This document shows positions 1-5,013 of a DNA stretch of 5,013 bases, piece by piece. The stretch spans positions 1 to 5,013 of the forward strand of contig JANTGN010000191.1 in the NCBI GenBank assembly GCA_024762895.1, written 5' to 3'. Within the stretch, counting starts at the first letter, position 1. Each line of letters begins with the position of its first letter. The translations under genes and the position numbers were made by a program. The notes below the pieces were generated by a model, which was not told the origin of the DNA, made no database searches, and was given only the letters and a program-made list of their open reading frames with translations. The stretch is from Thiotrichales bacterium (GTDB lineage: Bacteria > Pseudomonadota > Gammaproteobacteria > J044).

Positions 1-300
1 ATGCCGCAAGCGGTTCCCTGTGCTCCTCGCCATTGGCGGGGGCAAAAGAACTCACTACTTACGGCATCCTACCTCTCGCAGTACTCGTACTTCCCTGTAC
101 GTCGCGCTGCGGTAAAAGCCCCGCTCAGACACCTTTTGCCCTGATCCGCCAATGCCTCCGGTGCTCGGCATCAATACATGGGGGGTGAAGATCAAAAACA
201 AGATCAACCCCTAAACCTGAAGGTGCGCCAATCTGGTTTTGAAGTGGGTTTTGACGTTGGGCCCCTTTCCACGGTGTAGCGAGCACGGTGCTCTGAGGTG
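1..300 (-). repeat. Structured intergenic repeat-like element (partial at left edge)
   Basis: No credible gene is seen here. CATTGGCGGGGGCAAAAG at 31-48 has its exact reverse complement at 133-154, interrupted only by a 4-nt TGAT bulge, so 18 of 18 paired positions match across an 84-nt loop. The loop holds a smaller inverted repeat at 80-91 (AGTAC TC GTACT). GTGCTC (GAGCAC on the minus strand) occurs outside both arms at 20-25 and 161-166, and again at 288-293 as half of a 6-1-6 palindrome (281-293). AGATCAA is repeated at 189-195 and 201-207 between GGGGT/ACCCC arms (182-211). Read on the minus strand, the GAGCAC, CCGCCAATGGCG and GAGCACAGGGAAC blocks resemble dispersed intergenic repeats I recall from beta- and gammaproteobacteria. 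That family link is from memory. The 47-codon frame at 1-144 is most likely a by-product. The boundaries are guesses, and the element may run to about 444. Confidence 0.45.
31..154. repeat. Long inverted repeat, 18 paired bases with a 4-nt bulge
   Basis: The left arm is 31-48. The right arm is 133-141 plus 146-154, and TGAT at 142-145 is unpaired. All 18 paired positions match. On the minus strand the arms sit just inside two GAGCAC hexamers (161-166 and 20-25). The transcript or single strand could form a long hairpin with an inner 5-2-5 stem at 80-91. No T-run follows either side, so it is not a simple terminator. The role is unknown. Confidence 0.75.
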
Positions 301-420
301 GATTGAGGGAGAGTTATTTGAGCGGCAGATTCATCGCCGTGAGTTTAGCGACCGACGCCTCAAAGTATCGCATGCGCGACCGGAGGAAGTCCTTTAGGAC
401 AGCTTTAGCTGGCCCGAAGG

Positions 421-444
421 GCAATGTCCATGGACGGACATTGC
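421..444. repeat. Perfect 9-bp hairpin
   Basis: GCAATGTCC (421-429) and GGACATTGC (436-444) are perfect reverse complements around a 6-nt loop (ATGGAC). On the plus strand AAAAAG follows, and on the minus strand CTTTTT precedes the stem, so in neither direction does a T-run follow as a rho-independent terminator needs. It lies between the repeat-like element and the priA terminator. It could mark the right end of that element or act as a second 3'-end stabilising hairpin on a priA read-through transcript. Confidence 0.6.
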
Positions 445-497
445 AAAAAGTCAGTGGCCAGCAGGCGAAAAGCAGATCAGAAAAAGGCAAAAAGCTG

Positions 498-520
498 AAA
501 AATCCGGCTCGGATGCCGGA
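498..520 (-). terminator. Rho-independent terminator of priA
   Basis: Read on the minus strand 11 nt after the priA stop codon, TCCGGC (520-515), a 6-nt loop ATCCGA and GCCGGA (508-503) form a perfect 6-bp GC-rich stem. TTTTT (502-498) follows at once. Two further T-runs come soon after (TTTTTG and TTTTTC within 481-493). Placement, stem and U-tract all fit an intrinsic terminator for the leftward gene. Confidence 0.85.
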
Positions 521-531
521 AGATAATAAAC

Positions 532-2727
532 CTAAAACATCTCCACCGGATCCACATCCAGCGACCACCGTACCTTCCTCGCCTCCGGCATCTCCCGAAT
601 AAAATGCATCAGCTGATGCAGCTGCTCATGCAGGGGTGCGCGTTCCTCGGCGCTGATCAGGAGCTGGTAGCGAAAGCGCCCCGCCCTTTTTTCCATGGGT
701 GCGGGTACGGGCCCCAGCAGGTCAACCTGCTTGATTCGAGGCAGGATCTCCAGGAGCCGGTCGATAAAATGACCGGGTGCCTCCCTTTGCTGGGCCTCTA
801 CCCGAAGCAGGGCCAGATGGGTATAGGGGGGGAGATGGGCCAGTTTGCGCTCATTCAGCAGTTCTTTGGCAAAGGCCTCGAAGCCATGGTGGATGAGGGT
901 CTGTAACAGGGGGTGGTCGGGATGCCGGGTCTGTATGAGGACCTCGCCATGACGCTCGGCGCGCCCTGCCCGGCCGGCTACCTGGGTAATGAGCTGGGCC
1001 ATGCGCTCGGCGGCCCGAAAATCGGCACTGAACAGGCCCTGGTCGCAGTCGAGGATACCGACCAGGGTGACACCAGGAAAGTCATGTCCCTTGGCCAGCA
1101 TCTGGGTGCCGACCAGGATACGGCTCTCACCGGAATGGGCGCGGTCCAGACTGCTCTCCAGGGCGCCTTTACGGCGGGTGCTGTCCCGATCAATACGTTC
1201 GATCTGAACCCCTGGAAAGGTTTTTTCCAGGGTCTGTTCGATACGTTCTGTACCCTGGCCCAGTGGCGCCAGTCGTTCACTGTCGCATTCACCGCAGTGG
1301 CTGGGGATGGGCTGTTCGGCCCCGCAGTGGTGGCATCTGAGCAGGCGGCTGCCGGCATGCCAGGTCATACGGGCATCACAACGCTGGCAATGGGCGATCC
1401 AGCCGCAGTCTTCACACAACAGGGTGGGGGCAAAGCCACGGCGGTTGAGGAACAGTAATACCTGTCCTTCGCGTTTCAGGTGGCGATGGATTTCATCGAT
1501 GAGCAGACCCGAAAGGCCATCGGTCTGCTGGCCTCTGCGTAAATCGAGCAATTCGATACGGGGTGGCCTGGCGGGCCCGGCACGCTGGGGTAGCCGTAAT
1601 AAACGATAGGCCCCTTCTTCGCAGCGCCTGAGGCTTTCCAGTGATGGGGTGGCCGAGCCCAGAACGATGGGGATATTGAGCCGGTGGGCACGCATCACGG
1701 CGAGGTCACGGGCGTGATAGCGAAAGCCGTCCTGCTGCTTGAGCGAGGCATCATGTTCTTCATCAATGATGATCAGACCGGGCTGCGTCAGGGGCGTGAA
1801 GACGGCCGATCGTGTCCCGATAATGACCTGGGCCTCGCCGCTAGAGGCCATGCTCCAGGCGCAAAGCCGTTCACTGTCATTGAGTCCTGAATGGAGAATG
1901 GCGATACGGTTACCCAGACGTTCACGGAATCGGCGAACCAGTTGCGGGGTCAGGCCAATCTCAGGCACCAGGACCAGGGTCTGTTTTCCTGCGGCAATGA
2001 CGGCCTCGATGATATCCAGGTAGACCTCGGTCTTGCCGCTACCGGTCACGCCCTGAAGCAGGAAGCGCTCGTTTTGATCCAGGCTCGCCCTGATGGAATC
2101 GGTGGCAGCCTGCTGGGCGGCATTCAGTTCGGGGGCGGATCTGAGCGCGGTATCGGCTGAGCCCCTTTCCCAGCAGGGTCGTTCTGTCGTCAGCACCAGG
2201 CCCTTTTTGACTAATTCGCGAATCGCGGATTTCCAGTTCTCACTCTGTGCATCGAGTTCACTGCTATCGAGCCCCTGAGGGTGCTGTTGCAGCAGGTTCA
2301 GCAGTGAGCGTTGTCTGACGGCGCGGCCAGACAGTGTCTCGGGGTCGGCATCAGGGGCGGGCAACCAGTAGGTTATGCCTTGAATCTGGCATTCATGTCC
2401 CTGGCGCAGGCGTACGGGCAGGGCCGAGGCAACGACATCACCGATGGGGTGGTGATAGTAGGTCGAGGCCCAGCGTAACAGGTCCAGAATCTCGGTATCG
2501 AGTACCGGGGCGGCATCCAGCAGCCCATCTATCGGTTTGAGTCGTGCCAGGGGCAGATTACTCTCTGAGCCGCAGTCCATGATCACGCCGACCAATTTGC
2601 GATTTCCGAATGGCACGCGAACCCTTCTGCCGACCAGATTATTGGTGAGGCAGGCCTCGATACCGCGATAATCAAACAGTTTTGGCAGCGGACAGGGGAT
2701 GGCAATACGAAGAATCGAGGGCTTCAT
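532..2727 (-). CDS. priA: Primosomal protein N' (replication-restart 3'-5' DNA helicase PriA)
   Basis: PriA recognises abandoned forks and D-loops and, with PriB/DnaT or PriC, reloads DnaB helicase. The 731 residues match the E. coli length (about 732) and align along the whole chain. The N-terminal 3'-DNA-binding domain includes IPCPLPKLFDY (10-20) and YYHHPIGDV (90-98). The helicase core has Walker A GVTGSGKTE (226-234), DEEH (322-325), the aromatic-rich loop DGFRYHARD (333-341), GSATPS (357-362), GTQMLAKGHDFPG (540-552) and QVAGRAGR (582-589). Eight cysteines (438, 441, 447, 450, 465, 468, 478, 481) form the two zinc sites. The C-terminus keeps LDVDPVEMF, close to E. coli LDVDPIEG. The start is fixed by an in-frame TAA only 15 nt upstream (2740-2742), with a modest AAGAGA ribosome site (2732-2737) just before the ATG. 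The gene is single, divergent from glyQ, and followed by its own terminator. No key residue is missing. Confidence 0.98.
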   Translation of the reverse strand: MKPSILRIAIPCPLPKLFDYRGIEACLTNNLVGRRVRVPFGNRKLVGVIMDCGSESNLPLARLKPIDGLLDAAPVLDTEILDLLRWASTYYHHPIGDVVASALPVRLRQGHECQIQGITYWLPAPDADPETLSGRAVRQRSLLNLLQQHPQGLDSSELDAQSENWKSAIRELVKKGLVLTTERPCWERGSADTALRSAPELNAAQQAATDSIRASLDQNERFLLQGVTGSGKTEVYLDIIEAVIAAGKQTLVLVPEIGLTPQLVRRFRERLGNRIAILHSGLNDSERLCAWSMASSGEAQVIIGTRSAVFTPLTQPGLIIIDEEHDASLKQQDGFRYHARDLAVMRAHRLNIPIVLGSATPSLESLRRCEEGAYRLLRLPQRAGPARPPRIELLDLRRGQQTDGLSGLLIDEIHRHLKREGQVLLFLNRRGFAPTLLCEDCGWIAHCQRCDARMTWHAGSRLLRCHHCGAEQPIPSHCGECDSERLAPLGQGTERIEQTLEKTFPGVQIERIDRDSTRRKGALESSLDRAHSGESRILVGTQMLAKGHDFPGVTLVGILDCDQGLFSADFRAAERMAQLITQVAGRAGRAERHGEVLIQTRHPDHPLLQTLIHHGFEAFAKELLNERKLAHLPPYTHLALLRVEAQQREAPGHFIDRLLEILPRIKQVDLLGPVPAPMEKRAGRFRYQLLISAEERAPLHEQLHQLMHFIREMPEARKVRWSLDVDPVEMF

Positions 2728-2731
2728 GCTG

Positions 2732-2737
2732 TCTCTT
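2732..2737 (-). promoter_or_regulatory. priA ribosome binding site (weak) that supports the start
   Basis: On the minus strand AAGAGA precedes CAGC and the ATG, which puts a GAG core 5 nt from the start codon. It is a partial Shine-Dalgarno match. With the in-frame stop at 2740-2742 it supports the annotated start. I could not find a convincing -35/-10 pair for priA: a GATAAT-like -10 exists on the minus strand near 2772-2778, but its -35 is poor. Confidence 0.45.
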
Positions 2738-2809
2738 AGTTAGCCGCAGTTGTTAAAGTAAATTCTGGGCATATTATCTAAACCGTTATGCGTCATAGGG
2801 AAACGGGTT

Positions 2810-2844
2810 TAATCCACAAAACCTGTGGATAACTTTGTGGATAG
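2810..2844. promoter_or_regulatory. Triple DnaA-box cluster
   Basis: Three boxes lie within 35 bp. TAATCCACA (2810-2818, plus orientation) has one mismatch. TGTGGATAA (2824-2832, minus) is the canonical strong box TTATCCACA. TGTGGATAG (2836-2844, minus) has one mismatch. The first and third also form a perfect 9-bp inverted repeat, ATCCACAAA (2812-2820) with TTTGTGGAT (2834-2842). The outer boxes face each other and the two right-hand ones are in tandem 12 bp apart, about one helical turn. This suits cooperative DnaA binding. Confidence 0.65.
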
Positions 2845-2894
2845 ATTGTCATTTTTGCGCTCTTATCCCTGTAAATGCAATAAAACTGTTAAAT

Positions 2895-2911
2895 TGGTTA
2901 ATTTTTAACCA
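2895..2911. repeat. AT-rich palindrome TGGTTAA/TTAACCA
   Basis: TGGTTAA (2895-2901) and TTAACCA (2905-2911) form a perfect 7-bp inverted repeat around TTT, in the most AT-rich part of the intergenic region. Its right arm overlaps a one-mismatch DnaA box (2905-2913). It could be an operator for a dimeric regulator or part of an unwinding tract. It lacks the GC-rich stem of a terminator. Confidence 0.5.
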
Positions 2912-2929
2912 CATTAAAATATTCATTAT

Positions 2930-2942
2930 AATCAAAGTGTTG
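2930..2942 (+). promoter_or_regulatory. IHF consensus site
   Basis: AATCAAAGTGTTG fits the IHF consensus WATCAANNNNTTR at every defined position. An AT-rich stretch lies on its left flank, as is usual for strong IHF sites. It is centred about 100 bp right of the triple DnaA-box cluster and about 80 bp left of the exact box at 3014-3022. A DNA bend here could bring them together. IHF sites of this form also occur by chance, so binding is unproven. Confidence 0.5.
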
Positions 2943-3013
2943 CGTTATTTTTAGCGGGCATTGTCATCGTCATGAAAAAAATTTGTAACAGGAATAGGTG
3001 TTTAGCGTGGTCT

Positions 3014-3022
3014 TGTGCATAA
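3014..3022 (-). promoter_or_regulatory. DnaA box (exact consensus)
   Basis: TGTGCATAA reads TTATGCACA on the minus strand and matches TTATNCACA exactly. It stands alone about 170 bp right of the triple cluster, in the same orientation as two of its boxes. A GTTGACT heptamer begins directly after it at 3023. Confidence 0.55.
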
Positions 3023-3198
3023 GTTGACTGTATTGGTCGCCATAAAAGTAATTGTCAAGACATTTCTCCATCCATTTTGGTTGACTTTGTCTCAGTTTTT
3101 CTGTCGGAAAAATGAACTTCCTGAAGGTTATTTGGTGCAGATCGACCCCGCCGCTCCGGTCCTGTGCTTGTATCTACCGAACTGATCCGTTGACTTAA

Positions 3199-3222
3199 CC
3201 GGGCCCGGGCCGAAAAACGGCC
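3199..3222. repeat. GC-rich palindrome plus hairpin upstream of the glyQ promoter
   Basis: CCGGGCCCGG (3199-3208) is a perfect 10-bp palindrome. GGCCG (3208-3212) pairs with CGGCC (3218-3222) around AAAAA, and TTAAAA follows. It stands out in an otherwise AT-rich region just left of the glyQ -10. It lies upstream of the likely transcription start, so it is not an attenuator for glyQ from that start. It could end a transcript entering from the left or bind a dimeric regulator. Confidence 0.5.
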
Positions 3223-3249
3223 TTAAAAGATGTGTAGCAATGGTATACT
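3222..3249 (+). promoter_or_regulatory. glyQS promoter with extended -10
   Basis: TGGTATACT (3241-3249) is an extended -10 element: TG, one base, then TATACT, a one-mismatch -10. The -35 about 16 bp upstream is poor (CTTAAA, 3222-3227), as is typical of extended -10 promoters. Transcription would start near 3256, leaving a leader of about 33 nt before the glyQ ATG. A one-mismatch DnaA box (3265-3273) falls within this leader. The leader is too short for a T-box riboswitch, which would not be expected in this lineage anyway. Confidence 0.6.
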
Positions 3250-3288
3250 CTCCCGCTTTCGTTTTTAGCCACATCAGCGATAATTTTC

Positions 3289-4203
3289 ATGTCTGAGTAT
3301 GATGTCTCGACCTTTCAAGGTCTGATTTTCGCCCTGCAGGATTACTGGGCCAAGCAGGGGTGTGTCATCCTCCAGCCCTATGATATGGAGATGGGTGCCG
3401 GAACCTTCCATTCTGCCACCTTCCTGCGTGCCATAGGCCCGGAGCCCTGGCGAACGGCCTATGTTCAGCCCTCCCGCCGTCCCACAGACGGGCGTTATGG
3501 TGAGAATCCCAATCGACTTCAGCATTACTATCAATTCCAGGTTCTGCTCAAGCCTTCACCTATCGAGATTCAGGATCTTTACCTGGGTTCCTTAAAGGCC
3601 CTGGGTATCGATACCCTGGAGCATGATGTTCGGTTTGTCGAGGACAACTGGGAATCCCCTACCCTGGGCGCATGGGGCCTGGGCTGGGAGGTCTGGCTGA
3701 ATGGTATGGAGGTAACTCAGTTTACCTACTTCCAGCAGGTGGGTGGCCTGGAATGTCGTCCCGTCAGTGGCGAGATTACCTACGGCCTGGAGCGCATCGC
3801 GATGTATCTCCAGGGTGTCGAGAGTGTCTATGACCTGGTCTGGGCCGAGGGCCCACAGGGTGTGGTGACCTATGGTGACGTCTTCCATCAGAATGAGGTT
3901 GAGCAGTCGGCCTATAATTTTGAGCATGCAGATACCGAGTCCCTGTTCGGCTGGTTTGATACCTGTGAGCGTGAGAGCCAGAGGCTAATCGAGGCGGGCC
4001 TCCCCCTGCCTGCTTATGAGCAGGTGTTAAAGGCCTCCCACAGCTTTAATCTTCTGGATGCCCGGCATGCCATCTCGGTCACTGAGCGGCAGCGTTATAT
4101 TCTTCGTGTTCGTAGCCTGGCTCGTGCCGTAGCTGAATCTTATTATGCGGCGCGCGAGGCGCTTGGCTTCCCCATGTTGAAACAGGAGCAGGCCAATGAC
4201 TGA
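3289..4203 (+). CDS. glyQ: Glycyl-tRNA synthetase alpha subunit
   Basis: GlyQ is the catalytic subunit of the cytoplasmic alpha2beta2 glycyl-tRNA synthetase. It activates glycine with ATP and, with GlyS, transfers it to tRNA-Gly. The 304 residues match the family (E. coli about 303) and align along the whole length. The class II core shows motif 1 around MEMGAGTFHSATFLRAIGPEP's region (33-53), motif 2 with YVQPSRRPTDGRYGENPNR and LQHYYQFQV (58-85), and motif 3 ITYGLERIAMYLQG (163-176). Other conserved blocks are RFVEDNWESPTLGAWG (115-130), DVFHQNEVEQS (197-207) and ISVTERQRYILR (262-273). The ATG at 3289 gives the expected N-terminus (STFQGL). It has no clear Shine-Dalgarno sequence, which is odd for so abundant an enzyme. 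The gene overlaps glyS by 8 nt and is driven by the extended -10 promoter just upstream. Confidence 0.98.
   Translation: MSEYDVSTFQGLIFALQDYWAKQGCVILQPYDMEMGAGTFHSATFLRAIGPEPWRTAYVQPSRRPTDGRYGENPNRLQHYYQFQVLLKPSPIEIQDLYLGSLKALGIDTLEHDVRFVEDNWESPTLGAWGLGWEVWLNGMEVTQFTYFQQVGGLECRPVSGEITYGLERIAMYLQGVESVYDLVWAEGPQGVVTYGDVFHQNEVEQSAYNFEHADTESLFGWFDTCERESQRLIEAGLPLPAYEQVLKASHSFNLLDARHAISVTERQRYILRVRSLARAVAESYYAAREALGFPMLKQEQAND
4184..4188 (+). promoter_or_regulatory. glyS ribosome binding site inside glyQ
   Basis: AGGAG ends 7 nt before the glyS ATG at 4196, within the last codons of glyQ. This good match and spacing settle the glyS start and suggest coupled translation of the two subunits, which are needed in equal amounts. 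Confidence 0.85.
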
Positions 4204-5013
4204 GCATCAGGATCTACTCATTGAGATAGGAACCGAAGAGCTGCCACCTAAGGCACTTCTGAAACTTTCCAATGCCTTTGCTCAGGGGGTTGTCGAAGGG
4301 CTGAAGGGAAGCAACCTGCCTCCCGAGTCGGTGGAGACCTATGCCACCCCCCGTCGTCTGGCGCTCTGGCTTAAATCGGTGCCCGTGGGACAGGAGGACC
4401 AGACGGTCCAGCGCCGTGGTCCGGCCCTGCAGGCGGCCTTTGATGATGAGGGAAAACCGACCAAGGCAGCCGAGGGTTTTGCACGTTCCTGTGGTGTCAG
4501 CATGGATGAGCTGGAAAAGATGGAAACCGACAAAGGGGCCTGGCTTAGCTATACCCAGGTTCAACTGGGTCAGCAGACACGTACGTTGCTGCCTGAAATT
4601 GTAGAACAGGCGCTCTCCAAACTGCCCATACCGAAGCGCATGCGCTGGGGTGATGGGGATGCCGAGTTCGTCAGGCCGGTGCACTGGGTGTTGATGTTGC
4701 AGGGTAGTGAGTCCGTTGAGGCCTCAATCCTCGAGGTGCCGGCGGGCCGTGAGACCCGGGGCCATCGTTTCCATCATCCGGACATGATGCTGGTGGCGGA
4801 GCCCGCAGCCTACGAGCCTCTGCTCGAGACCGAGGGTCGGGTCATGCCACGGTTTGAATCCCGTCGCGAGGCGATCAAGGCCCAGGTCATCGAGGTAGCA
4901 GAGGGTCTGGGTGGCAGGCCTATGATTGATGAGGCGTTGCTGGATGAGGTCACGGCCCTGGTGGAGTGGCCGGTGGCTATAGCTGGTGGGTTTGAGGAGC
5001 ATTTCCTGGATGT
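4196..5013 (+). CDS. glyS: Glycyl-tRNA synthetase beta subunit (N-terminal part, cut by window end)
   Basis: GlyS is the large beta subunit of alpha2beta2 glycyl-tRNA synthetase and contributes tRNA recognition. The frame starts at ATG 4196, 8 nt inside glyQ, and stays open to the window edge for 272 codons plus two bases, about 40% of the usual length of about 690 residues. Blocks matching E. coli GlyS, in order, are EIGTEELPPKAL (10-21), TPRRLAL (51-57), RRGPA (73-77), GKPTKAAEGF (86-95), TDKGAWL (111-117), KLPIPKRMRWG (142-152), FVRPVHW (158-164), TRGHRF (187-192) and LVEWPV (255-260). The start is supported by AGGAG at 4184-4188. It is the second gene of the glyQS operon. No frameshift or internal stop is seen. 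The C-terminal half, including the anticodon-binding end, lies outside the window. Confidence 0.97.
   Translation, partial: MTEHQDLLIEIGTEELPPKALLKLSNAFAQGVVEGLKGSNLPPESVETYATPRRLALWLKSVPVGQEDQTVQRRGPALQAAFDDEGKPTKAAEGFARSCGVSMDELEKMETDKGAWLSYTQVQLGQQTRTLLPEIVEQALSKLPIPKRMRWGDGDAEFVRPVHWVLMLQGSESVEASILEVPAGRETRGHRFHHPDMMLVAEPAAYEPLLETEGRVMPRFESRREAIKAQVIEVAEGLGGRPMIDEALLDEVTALVEWPVAIAGGFEEHFLD

Larger units (their letters stand above)
2728..3288. other. AT-rich intergenic region with DnaA-box cluster (possible origin or DnaA-regulated locus)
   Basis: This 561-bp gap separates divergent priA and glyQ and holds no credible gene. Measured against TTATNCACA, it has two exact DnaA boxes (2824-2832, 3014-3022) and four with one mismatch (2810-2818 TAATCCACA, 2836-2844 CTATCCACA, 2905-2913 TTAACCACA, 3265-3273 TTAGCCACA). 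With equal base frequencies I would expect roughly 0.4 such sites on both strands. It also holds a perfect IHF consensus at 2930-2942 and an AT-rich tract at about 2872-2960. Only two GATC sites are visible (in AGATCGA near 3140 and TGATCCG near 3185), so there is no strong Dam clustering. Known origins combine DnaA boxes, an unwinding tract and IHF sites, so an origin, a DnaA-titrating site or DnaA control of the flanking genes is possible. No DnaA gene is seen nearby. Confidence 0.5.

Noticed and set aside
1..144. 47-codon open frame starting with ATG at position 1
   Set aside because: It lies entirely within the inverted-repeat element, has no visible upstream region in the window, and has a composition rich in Arg, Pro, Ser and Leu typical of translated structured repeats. 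I recognise no protein family.
303..602. 99-codon plus-strand frame
   Set aside because: It has no recognisable domain, runs across the priA terminator and the 3' end of priA on the opposite strand, and has a low-complexity Pro/Ser/Lys C-terminus. It is probably a chance frame.
913..1458. 181-codon plus-strand frame opposite priA
   Set aside because: It lies wholly antisense to the conserved helicase core of priA. The long open frame follows from the codon usage of priA, and it shows no family motif.
2863..2871. TTATCCCTG as a further DnaA box
   Set aside because: It differs from TTATNCACA at the three most informative right-hand positions, so I did not count it.
2972..3022. 16-codon frame beginning MKKI in the intergenic region
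   Set aside because: It has no ribosome binding site, is very short, ends inside an exact DnaA box, and has no downstream gene that it could plausibly lead.
3051..3058. Minus-strand TTGACA (-35 consensus) as a distant priA promoter
   Set aside because: No acceptable -10 lies 16-18 bp away (CAATAC or AATACA), and it is over 300 bp from the priA start.
4214..4684. 156-codon minus-strand frame
   Set aside because: It is antisense to glyS, whose translation matches E. coli GlyS block by block in the plus-strand frame.

Overview
The window looks like a chromosomal segment of a gammaproteobacterium with moderately high GC in its genes. Residue-level similarity of the translated proteins to E. coli PriA, GlyQ and GlyS supports this. 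I cannot name a genus from the sequence alone. A fragment of a dispersed repeat type that I associate from memory with beta- and gammaproteobacteria lies at the left edge.

Layout, left to right. (1) Positions 1-497 hold no convincing gene. They contain a structured, repeat-like element: an 18-bp inverted repeat with a 4-nt bulge at 31-48/133-154, GAGCAC/GTGCTC boxes, and a perfect 9-bp hairpin at 421-444. (2) A rho-independent terminator at 498-520 closes the leftward gene priA (532-2727, minus), a complete 731-residue primosomal replication-restart helicase. (3) Positions 2728-3288 form a 561-bp, AT-rich intergenic region between priA and the divergent glyQ. It carries six 9-mers that match the DnaA-box consensus exactly or with one mismatch (two exact), one perfect IHF consensus, an AT-rich tract and several inverted repeats. 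It ends with an extended -10 promoter for glyQ. (4) glyQ (3289-4203, plus) and glyS (from 4196, cut off by the window end) encode the alpha and beta subunits of tetrameric glycyl-tRNA synthetase. They overlap by 8 nt in an evident operon.

Functionally, glyQ and glyS make one enzyme, and priA is an independent, divergently transcribed replication gene. The most interesting part is the priA-glyQ intergenic region, whose DnaA-box, IHF-site and AT-rich architecture resembles a replication origin or a DnaA-titration/regulatory locus. Against an origin, the + strand is G-rich in every line I counted on both sides, so I see no GC-skew switch here, and no dnaA, dnaN, mnmG or rpmH gene is visible in the window.
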